Assembly: GCF_002775205.1 (NCBI RefSeq)
Contig: NC_036455.1
Location: forward strand, 2,952,501-3,016,500
DNA from: Xiphophorus maculatus
Taxonomy: Eukaryota > Chordata > Actinopteri > Cyprinodontiformes > Poeciliidae
DNA length: 64,000 nucleotides
Reading direction: 5' to 3'
Part shown: positions 23,701 to 35,700 of the stretch, piece by piece
How positions within the stretch are numbered: position 1 is the stretch's first letter
Layout of the letters: each line of letters opens with the position of its first letter
The notes under the pieces: generated by a model
Seen by the model: only the letters and a program-made list of their open reading frames with translations
What the model was told of the DNA's origin: nothing
The model's database searches: none
Program-made: the position numbers and the translations under genes

Positions 23701-26700
23701 CGCCCCTCATTCTCTTCCTGGCCAACGCCACGGCAACCGGCGGGCAACTGCAGGTTCATGATTAAAAAGTCGTCAACACAGCATTTTCATGTCACTTCTT
23801 CAGTGTGAAGTAGTGACACTGCATCAAAATCTTTACCTTTACACCAGGACTGCACTGACGGAGCACATTTTTATTTACTTTTTTCAGATTCAATATTTTC
23901 TGTTTTGTTCTCCAAGTTCTCAGAAAACACCTCAGCGCCTTAAAGTTTTATTATAATACTTTGTGGTACTTTCCAACTCTAAAATTGATGATAAAAACTA
24001 TTAATATCTTTTTGGATACCTGCATGAATGTGACTGCATGACATGCAATCATAGGCCCACAAATACAAATACTGCTCTTGAAAAACATTCCCATTTGTAA
24101 CTCACTTCTTTAATATACTAATCACACAAAGTAATGTGATTAAATAAACTGCTTTATTTAATCATATTTTCTGTTTAATTAGTATTTACTGATGCTCTGA
24201 TCAAACAGCGATGAAAATAGTAAAAATTACAACCCTGACAGTTTTGTTTTTTAAAAAACATTAATTGGAATCATGAGAACGACAAATAATTCTTATAATG
24301 ATAGGACATTTATCATGATAAATGATACAATAAATGCTAGTCTCTCTAGTCTCTACACCCGTTTCTTACTGAAAACGTCACTGGAAAGATTGTGAAAAAC
24401 TTAGGAAAACAACATTCACAAGTTAAAAGAAACTCAGTTTGGGCTTTCTCTGCGTTTTCTGAACACAGGTAGATCTGAAAGATCACACAGCCCCAACTAA
24501 AGCATCAGTCAAAAACAAAAGGACAGTCATTGCTTACATTTTTGTGATTTTTTGGAGCTGTCTGGGTCCATCGTAGCACCTGACTTTACACACGGACAGA
24601 GTCGGATGGAGAAGCTCAACAAACCGCTGTGGATGCAGCTCCAGGTAGCAAAGCAGCGTTTCAACACCTAGAGCACAAAATCACTCGTTCTTTGTTTTTT
24701 TTTATAAATAAACATTTACATGCACATGCAACCTGCACCTTTTCTTTTCTCTCAGGATAAAAACCTGAGCTTGTGTCTCCACTGACCTTCCTCTGTGACG
24801 TCCAGAGCCTCCACAGTTTCCTGGATGGGAATCACCCTTTCATGGGTGTGACACATTCGCTCCTCCGGCCAATCACAGCTCTCCGTTTTCTGGTCACTCT
24901 GCCAATCCGCTCCCTTGTCTTTACCTTCTTTTGACTCGCCCCGCTCCTTTTTTACGCTTCCTTCCTCGCTGTGCTCAGCTGAATCGAGGTCAGGCGCCTA
25001 AAAGCAAAACAAATGTTGCATCTAAAAAAGTCTGAATTATAAAATTCAAATTCAAATATACTTTATTGATCGCAAAGGGAAATTAAATGTCGTAACTCAT
25101 TAATTCTTCAAAGCGTTATTGTAGCTGCAATGTAGAAATGAATAAAATATATTAAAATATTTGAAGTAAAACTGAACTTTTCCAGTCTACCTAGTAGCTG
25201 TGCTGCAAATTAACCAGCATTTCCACACAGCCATTGTTTGGAAAATCCAGGGATTGCAATTAAATTAGCATGCTAGCTCACTTTTAAAAGAAAACAGTGA
25301 ATTTCCCATAAATCACCTCTGAGCCAGTGGATTCTTGCTTTTCATCACAGACATCCATCATCTCCAGCAGATCAGCGTCTCCAACATCCTGCTCACAAAA
25401 GCAGATGCATTACTTCATCTGAAGCTTTGACGGCATGTGGACTGAAAACACAAGCAGAGAGAAGGTCACCTTCCAGAGTTCCTGCTGCTTCTGGTGCATC
25501 TTCTGACATTTACATGCAGGAAAAACCCTCTGCACCAGTTTCTTGATTATGTAGTAGTCCACAGTGTCTGCGTAGATGTGGCGGCGGAGCTCATGGAGGT
25601 CGCCACCCTGAAATCCCCCCACAAGTTATAACTGGAGCATGAATATAAATAATAAACGAAGAGAAACGTGCATTATAAACCTTTTTTGCACCACTGGACA
25701 TAGCAGCGCTCGAGTGTCACCACGCTGCAACATCTGGGTGCATTTCTGCTTCACACCTGGATCAAAAAGCTGAACTACCTCCTTGGGATTTCAGGCGGGT
25801 AATTAACTATTTGATCCAGGTGTTGAAGCAGGGTTGCATCCAAAAGCTGCAGGACAGAGAAATTCAAGGACTGGAGTTATAGACTTTAGTCCAGGAAGTG
25901 GATTTGATGCCTTCTAAACCTACAAATTACTATTTGTAAGGTAAACATGATGATTTCTGAGCTTTTTTTCTGCAGATCTACAAACAAAATTTGAATTGTG
26001 ATGTATATTTTTCTTCAGAGTTGAGACAAAAACAAAAAAGAAGCGACTTCAGTAAATTATTCTCCTTGGCATTTCCATAAATAATTATTATATTTGAATG
26101 TTAGAGTTATATGACAGATTTAGTAACAGATAAAGTCTCAGGAAATGAAAAAATTACAAAATGGCAAAATAAAAGTTGCTATTTCATGATTCCTTCTAAT
26201 TACAGATTTAATTTAAAATTGAATCCAGAAAAGTAAGGATAATGTGGCTTAGAAACAAATTAATTATGATATAAATGTAATTTCACACAAGCAATTCACT
26301 TATTATTTGGAGCGTCACTGCTCTAGATGTAGGGATATGAGCGCCATCTTGAGGGGCCATAAACATAACCGACAAAAACGACTGTCTCACAGATATTTTG
26401 AATCCAAGTTATTTAAAATTAATTAGCAATGGTTCGAACTTGCTGCGTTTTTGGATGCAATGTTCGATCACACGACCGAAACGGTAAAAAGATGGAAAAC
26501 GGGCTTTCGTTTCATTGTTTTCCTGCCTGTAAACAACGCGAGGGGGCTAAGCTATCGGAGCCAAGCTATCGGAGCTAACAAAAAGGAGACGGATGGGTAT
26601 CAGCGGTGAGAAGTCCTGATATTACGTTCTCCAACATCCCAAGATATCTACATGTTTGCTACAGACATGTCCATTCTGGTGAGTGTCTAAATTCGCTTTC

Positions 26701-29700
26701 TTGGTGTTGTGTAACAATGTTTTGTTATGATTTTGTCCGGGATTACTCATGTTCAGTTACATTGATGTTAAATGTCACTTACGTTACATTTAAGTGGGTC
26801 AACCTTGTTTAGGTCGGGCTTATATTTTTTTGTAGCATAGTCCGAGTTTTGTCAGTGGACATCGAGGTTATTTCATTATTGTGAAGTAAACTATTTAAGT
26901 TTTCTAGTGTTATAATTTACAGTATTAATACCGATATGTGTTCTGATATGTCCTCTTCAAGGCAAACCGACGTATAAAATGGATCAGCTCAATCCAGACT
27001 GAATCTGGGTCACTGAGAGGTAAACGCCACAACATCGGACCGACATGCGCGACAATTAAAGAGGCGATACAGCAAGACCATGGTGGATCAACAAGTTACA
27101 GAGACTGTGTTTTCATGATTTACCCAGGTAAATCATGAAAACACAGTGGAGGCTGTAGAAGAGGAGCAAGTTGGAGAGGCTGAGGAGGAAACCCCAGGAG
27201 AGGAGCTCAGCAAGGCTGCACACTCTGAAGAGGAACATGAACCGTTTGTGTTGAAATATGTTTACAGTTGGAAGTGGCTGTTTTCTGTTATTTCATAATT
27301 TAATGTTCATTCATGAAACATTTGATTCAAGCACTTCAAGTTGCATGTGTGAACTTTTTTTACTTAAAGTTATCATACGATGAGAGGCACAAAAAAAACA
27401 TCTGTTTAAATATCTAGCAGTTGGGGTGCTGTGGTGGCGCAGGGACAAAGCACAACCCACATATTGAGGCCTTAGTCCTCGTGGCAGTGGTCGCAGGTTC
27501 AATTCCTGGCCCGGCGACAATTGCCGCATGTTTTCCCCCTCTCATTACTCTGTTTCCTGTCAAACTACTTTCAAATAAAGGCCACAAGAGCCAACAAAAC
27601 CTTAATATATATATCTAAGCAGTTTCAGCCATAAGTTGTCAATATCTAAACACTCAAACCATAAGAATATGTCCAAAGTTTAAGTCCTTATGTTTGGACC
27701 TTTAAGGCTTTACCTCCGGGTCCAGGAAGAGGTGGCAGTGTGCTGGAAGTCCATCTCTCCCAGCCCTCCCAATTTCCTGAACGTAGCTCTCAAAACTCTG
27801 AGAAATCATGTTAAAACAACAAAAATTATAAATAAATGTTAAGAAATATAAAAGGTTCCATAAAGCTTTACATAAGTCGGCTAACTTTCCACCTTTGGCA
27901 TGTTGTAGTGGACGATTCCACGAACGTCGGATTTGTCCAGCCCCATGCCAAACGCCACAGTGGCCACTACGATCCGGAGTTCCCCACACATGAAGTTGTT
28001 CTGGACCCGGCGGCGCTCCGAACCCGACAGGCCGGCATGGTACGCCTCAGCCTGCCATTTCAAGGGTTTACGGATCTTCTTACGAGCTGAAAAAAAATCA
28101 GACAAAACAACAACAACAAAAAAGCTGAATATCTGAGACAGTAAGTTTGTTTCTGTACACGATTATTGCTGCTCTTCTAAAATATGTGAAACCTTAACTT
28201 GGCCTGAAACGATTAATTGGATTAATCAATTATTGAAATAACTGTTACGCAATTTAGTAATTGATTAATCATTAACTGGAGCATACAGACCCTAAAAAAG
28301 GCCATTTGCTAAAAAACAAAGTCTGAGCTAAAGCTTCACAAAGATATAAACAGCTCTGGAAAAAAATAAGAGACCACTTAAAATCATCTGTTTCTCAGGT
28401 TGTATTCTTTCCATGTATATGTTTGATTAAAATTAACATTGTTCTTCTATGAACTAATGACAACATGTATCTGAAATTACAAGCAACAATTTAGTATTTA
28501 TTTGCAGAAATGGTCAAAATAACAAAAAGATGCAGTGCTTTCAGACCTCAAACAATGCAAAGAAAACAAATTAATATTTATTTAGAGGCAACAATACTAA
28601 TGTTCAGAAATCAGTATTTGGTGGAATAACCAGGAGGTTTTCAATGGGGTTCAGTGCAGTGAACTCTTATTTTCTTTTCCAGAGCTGTACATATGATGTA
28701 TTTTGCATTTAAGATGAAAAAAACCCTTTGTCTGTAAATATGTTCTACCCAGCACTAATCACCTGATTCAAAATCTGTAATCTGCTAACTAATTATGAAT
28801 TGGTTAATCCAAAAAACAAAACAGACTGTAGATTAGCTCTACAGGCATTTCTTTAGCTGTGGATGCATCTTTCGCCACAAATGGTATTTATTTTTTCGTT
28901 TAAAAAAGGAATCGAATTATTTGGTTTTTTTTATGGTTTTCTTGTTTTCGTGTTAAATTAAAAATTCAGAATGTACCATCGTTATAGTCAACAGTTAGTA
29001 GCCTTTGTAGCCATTACCCAGTTCCTTCTTCTTCTGCCCCACTTGGTTGTCCTCTGTCTGGTTGCTGCTGCTTATTTGGGTATTTTCTCTTAACACCACC
29101 CCCTGCAGGCAGGTCCGCAGCAGTGCAGCCACTCGGACAGTCTCCTCTCGTCTGGTGCAGTAGACTATGATGGAGTCCAAACAGCCAAAACGATCGCCTT
29201 TCAACAGAGAAACCAAAGCCTGAAAAACACAAATGTTCCAGAGTAAAACAACTTCGCGTGTTTTAGATAAAGAGACTGAATTAACGCTTTCTGAGGCAGG
29301 TTGGCACCACATCAGACCTGGTCTTTCTCTCCATCTGTGGACACGGACAGGTTGAGGTTCGGGGGCACGGCTGCAGACCGCACAGCTATTCCGTCTTTAT
29401 CGCTGATGTCCAGATGCTGAGCGATGTCCAGCGCCGTGGACAAAGTGGCCGTAGCCGTGAGTCCCAGCAAACACTTGACTCCGAGGCGTTCCCGAAGCAC
29501 CTACGGACAAAACATGTTCGTCAAAAAGTTTTAGGTTTTTATGAGGTGCACAACATGATTAGGTAATGAACACTGAACAGATGTGCATTCATTTGAACTT
29601 GTTTGACCCATATATTTACAAATATTTAGCAGAAATAAACCAATTTCATAATTTAGCAGCCAGTTTTGTGTTCCGTTTTGGAGTCCCATTGTCATCGGGT

Positions 29701-32700
29701 AACACAGGGATCATGACCTACCGCTGTCTACCTTGTAAAATAAAAATATCAACTTCCATCAAGCTGTCCATTTTATAAAAGAGTAACATAATTTTAATAT
29801 AATTTGTTTAAACTAATAGAAAATCATACAACTATTCAAATGAATTTTATTCGATTTCTGCTTTTTGTACGCTGCAAAAAACACAAAATCTTACCAAGTA
29901 ATTCTGACCTAGTTTGTAGAGAAATGAGACAAAATTAACTCACAAGTAACTTTTCAGCAAGATGTAGGAGCTTGTTTTAAGTCAATAATTCCCTAATATT
30001 GATTTTTTTTAAAGTGCTAGTACCACTGGCAGATTATTTCACTTGTAACAAAACATTTTCCCAAGTGGAAACATCTGCCAATGGAACCAGTACTTTTTCA
30101 TTCATAGTAAGGGATTATTTAGTAAGTTAGTTTTAGATTGAACTCACAGTGTTTTCAGCAGGATAAAAGATCTCATAAACCACCAATTGTGATTTAATTA
30201 ATATCTGCTTAGTTTGGAAAAAAATTACTCCTCTTTTGACCAGTTAAAGTGCTTTTGTTATGATTTTTAACTAAAACTAACTAAACAAAGTCCAGAGTAA
30301 TTAGAAATAGCGAACTATTCCTCTACTCAAGCAGCAAACCAGACGGCGACTCCAGCTCTGTTTTATCGATATACCTGCTTCTCTGTACATGTTGGAAACC
30401 AAGAGAAAAACTGGTTTAAAAAACATGGCTTTATTATGCTGTAACAACACACCTTACAAAGCCTTAAGTAACAGGGTCTGAAGTTGTGTGACCACTCAGA
30501 CACGCAGTGAGCCTCGTCTATACAGGCGAAAGCCACCGGAGGGAGCTCCTGAGCAGAGGGCAGACATCCTGGACCTGAACCTCCTCCACCGACCAAAGCC
30601 TCTGGAGAGAGAAGCAGCACACACACCTGGCCGGACTTCACCTGGAAAGAAGAACAAAACAGATTACTTTAAAGGGAACATATTATGCTAAATCCACATT
30701 TTGAATGTGGATTTATACTTCTGAAAACAGCCCAAGTGCTTGTCAATAAGTTCATCTTTTTATTAAGTGTCTGGAAAATTAGTGGTTTCAAAAACCCCAT
30801 GACTGTTAAAATCCCTTAACAGTCGCAATGAGAAAGTCACTGAGCCCCAACCCAGTGTGTTACGTCCACGGACAAATTAGCTCGACTCGAACAAGCAGAA
30901 GCCATGAATAAACTGACAGAAACAACTTCAGTCGCTCTGTTTATTACTCCCGATCCTCACTTGACGTCCGTCATGGCGCCCCGAATGATTAAGTCATTCA
31001 TTTTCTACTGCAAACGTTCAATAGAAAATGTATGACACTATCAAACCTAGCATAAAGCTTTAATGATGCAAAGAAAGGTGATCTCTAGCGTGCTGTCTGA
31101 CTGTGACCATGGTACCTTTTCTATAGCAGCTTCTCTCTGTTTCATCGTCATGTTGGAGTGGATGCAGGCTGCCTTTAGCTTGGTGGGCAACCCCGAAAGC
31201 TAAACACACACATACACACACACACACACACAATTTACGGGTTTCTGGTTTAGGTTTCACCAACATAAGATGAAGAGAGTGCTTACCTGATCATCCATTA
31301 GAGAAACTAGAGGAGAAATGACCAGAGTGATGCACTTTGACCTCTGTGCGTACAGAAAAGCTGGCAGCTGATAGCAGAGAGATTTACCCATTCCAGTGGA
31401 CAGCACCACCAGGGTGGAGAGCCCTGAGAATAAAGATGCAAACATGTAGAAGATGCTCACGTAGAGATGGTGAAGTTTATGAGCCGTGACTACCTGCCAG
31501 GATCCTCATGATGGCCTTTTCCTGCCCAGGTCTGAATGACTGGTAGCCCAGTTCTCTCAGAGCTGCAAACACTTCAGCAGGAGTGTCTGAACACAACCAT
31601 TACACAAAGGAAAACAAAATTAAGTTTCAATTAATCATGATGGAACGATTATTGACGTAATCGTCAACTAATTCGGTAATCAATTAATCATTTACTGGAG
31701 TATACAGACTAAAAAAAGGTCAAACAGGGAAAGAACAAAACAAACAATATATATTCATTTTGTATTTAAAATTAAAAAAAAAACTTCTTTGTCTGTAAAT
31801 ATGCTCTATGCAAAACTCCTAATAGTTTTAGTTTCACCTGGTTGAAATTCTGTTAAAAAAACTCTATTAAGCCCCTTCAGTGATCCAATTATTAATCAGT
31901 TAATCCACAAAAACAAGATCAGTGTTGATGTTAAGTCAAGCAGAAAGGACTGAGCTGTTCATTGATGTTAGAAATATTTTTTCTAACATGCATAGACATT
32001 ACAAATAATCAAGGATATACTAAATAAAATGTATCTTATTTCATTTCAGGCAATAAAATGTTTATCTTCTTATTTAAAAAGGAAATTTAAATATTTGTTC
32101 ATTTGTGTCTTTTAGTGTATTGGTAATATTGCATAAAAAAAGATTTAAAAAATCAGCAGAATCAGGCAATTTTTAAATAACTAAAATAATTATTAATGGC
32201 AGCTTCTGCTGAATTTGAATACTAATGCATTTCTATTTGTGTGAATGAGTTTTGCAGCGTTTACCCTGGACTTTCCCGTCTTCTGTGAGACAATAAAGCG
32301 GATCCATCGGCGGTGGCGGAGCGGGCCGCTCGTAGTCGGGACGAATGACGTTGAGCAGCATCTCATCGGTCCGCCTGCTGTCCGCTCCAGTTTCCTGTTG
32401 CCGTTTTTCTGCGTTGACACAGGAAGACGCTGCTGCAACATGTGCAACAATGTTTTCAAAAATGTAACAACAAAAGTCTGAATGAAAACAGAAATCAGAT
32501 CAGATATCGAATACTGGCCCAAATTTTATATCGGTGCACTTCTATCAGGCCAATAACAAATTTCACTGGACAATAAACTCACCCAGTAATTATTGTGATA
32601 AATGATAATATTGTTGTTTTGACACACCAATAAACTTTAACTTTGTAAAGAACACTCAATACTGGAGCTAGAAGGTCTTTTATATATCCAAAATAAAACA

Positions 32701-35700
32701 CAATAACCAAAGCTTATTGACAGGATTAATCCTTACTGACAACAGACAGCAGAAATCCTGCTGTGAAACTATTAATCGTACCCAGAGGCTGAGGCTGCAG
32801 CGTTCCCGTTGCCCTGGCAACGTCTTCCAGGGTGGGCAGTTCAAACGGTTCCTCTTCTGCAGGCTGATCCTCAGAAACAGGTGGTGGAGGGGCTAAAAAA
32901 AGAAAAGGAAAAATGATGCTGCGCTAACAGTGACTAGAGCTCACAGCTCACATTGACATTAATTACCGCAGACGTAGAAGAAGAGATTTAATTTTGTTTC
33001 ACTACAGGAGACGAATCATCTACTTCATAGTGAGATAGAAATCAGTCCTGCTGCTTTTAGAACCGGGGCAGTAAAATGAAGTTCCTACAACCTTTCATTA
33101 AAAATGAAAGACTTCAGTTTCTCTGACTTTTCTGTTTACATTTAAAACAGAACAGCAAAGATAAATTTATGACAGATAGTTCTACAGTCAGCAGAATGAT
33201 GAAATATAGAAGGAAGGAAGGAAAAGAGGGAGGAAGGAGGTATGATAAACAAAAAAAGGAAGGAAGGAAGGAAGAAAGAATGAAAGAAAGAAGGAAGGAA
33301 GGAGCTATGTCACAAAGAAGGAAGGAAGAACAGATGAAGGAAGGACTGAAAGAAAAACAACAGGAAAGACAAGAAGGAAGCCTGGTAAGAAAGAAAGGAG
33401 ATAGGGCACAAAGAAGGAAGACCACAACAAAGAGAGGAATGAAGGGATGATAGGGAAGGACAAAAGGACAGAACAAAGGAAGCACACAAGTATGTATAGG
33501 AAGAAGGAACAAAGGAAGGATTGCAAAAGAAGTCTGAAAACACGGATATTTATCAAACTAATAATTTCCTTGTCTGTACTTATCCAGACCAGGAAAAAAA
33601 CTGAAATCCAACTGCAGACTTCTCCATATTTATCTTGTTAAATGTGAGAAATCATCTTTTTTATTAATATTATTTAAAACAAAAACATCAACTAAAGTTA
33701 CACTTTCTCCTCCTCATCTTCTGGATGAACTGAAGTGTTGATTAAGAACAGAGTTTTATTCCTACTGCAGGATGAATCCTCCTGACCAGACACATGAACA
33801 GGCCTGTTCCTCGGTCACCTGGTCCTGTGCAGTCCACAGCCCAGTGTCCGCTTCCTCCACACCTGTAGCAGGTGTCGCTCTGCCGACTCGGCGCCCCTCT
33901 GAACCCGCCCCTCCGTCCTCTGCCGAAGAATCCTCCGCCTCCGCCGAACCGCTCACCTTTCAGCTGAAACTTCTGCATGTACAGCTGGAAAACACACAGA
34001 ATCAGATTGGCTGCCATGTTTGTCTAAAGATAATCTGTCACTTTAATGCAACACTTTGGGAATAAGAGCGTTCAGATCATCAAAATGTGTTTCCCGTGTC
34101 ATTTTATTTGTCTAGTTTCACATCTAATGAATAATTTCTGTGTTATTTATGATTATTCCCATAAAACACCCAATTATGACACATTTTCTCTTATTTTCCA
34201 CCAGATTTATTTTTATTTTTGCAAAGTTTAGGATGTAATGCCATCCTTTCAAAGTTCCCAGAACACTTTGTGAAAGAAACCAGCCCACAGCATCACACAT
34301 CCTCCCTCTGCTAAACCCAACTGGAGTGTTTTACACAAAAAATTAACTTTTATCTGATTTATCAAACACCAAATGTTTACTTTTGTGATTATGGGAGAGA
34401 AAGTGGTGGGAGATGTTTTTGCCGTACCTCCTAAACATCCAGTTGGCATGACGATAACAGGTTAGTGGTTGTCATGGGAACTAAACAAAATTTAGGTCCT
34501 TCCCAGTACAATTATTGCTCTGACTCTTGACATAGTAAAATTTATATTTAGTGTCAATTTTTTTTCAGCCAATTTAAGATAAATACAATGGTTATGTTCT
34601 CTGGTCTTTCCCATTCTGAAGAACTGCTAAGAGAAACGGAGCCTATTTACACTTATTTTTTTATTTAATTGCCCTAAAAACTAATCAGTTTAAAAATTTA
34701 AATGTGAAATCCAAAAAAACTAATCACTTCAGCTATACGTTTATTTTAAGGAAATTCTGAAACTTAGAAAATCTGCCACCAGTGATCTTATTAAAACTAA
34801 AGAATTATTTGTAATTTAATTTTAGAAAATACTAAACTTAAATGTTATATTTTCTAAATTTGAGCTTCCAACATTTCTACATTTACTGAAGCAAAAGCTT
34901 AAATTAGGATGTGTGATGCTGTGGGCCAGTAGTGGATATAATTTACTACTGTTTTTCTGTTTTAAATGTATTTTGTTTGTGGATAACTTTGTTTATTCTT
35001 TTAATACACTACAGTACATTCAATAAAGTCAAACTCAAATTATTTTAAAGCTTCACCAGAGGAGCCAGTAAGTCTGGATCTCGCTGTGTCTATTAACCGT
35101 GAGTGAAATAAAATACGCACAATAAAAATAAAATCAACAACTAACAGAGGAATCATACCTGTTTGCGCAAACCAACTCCCCTCAACGCGTATCCTTTCAC
35201 GTGAGATTTCTTCTTCAGGTTTATCTTCACAAAGTTTCCCTCTACGCCTTTTGTTCCTCTGTTAAAATATCAAAAACAATTCAACTAAACTATAAGCAGA
35301 TCCAAAAGAAAAAGAACGGCAACAAGTTGTTGATATTTTGTTATCATGTTACAAACTTCAAAGTTTTTTAATTTAAAGTATGTATGCGACAGAGAAATAC
35401 AAAGAGGTGTCTAACTGTGAAGAGGGGGAAAAACAGTTTTTTTAAACTAATGAAAATCTGAAAAGTGTGGTGTGCACGTCTACTCTGCACCCCTTTACTC
35501 TGAATCCCCTAAAATAAAATCTCCATACAGAAAACCTTAAAAATGAACGGTTTAAACTGTTTTCTCTTCATTTCAGAAAAAAACATTTTTATCCCTGCTG
35601 CCATTCAGGTGCAAAAGACAAAACTTATTTATTTATTTATTCGGACTATGGAACAAAAGTAAACCAGTTTGAACATCAGAGGAAATCATTTTAATAATTA

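Noticed and set aside
27423-27530. Possible functional tRNA gene
   Set aside because: A and B boxes are present but the cloverleaf stems do not close and the sequence continues into a SINE body.
33114-33641. Several open frames rich in Phe/Leu/Ser or Lys/Glu
   Set aside because: Products of the purine-rich low-complexity tract.
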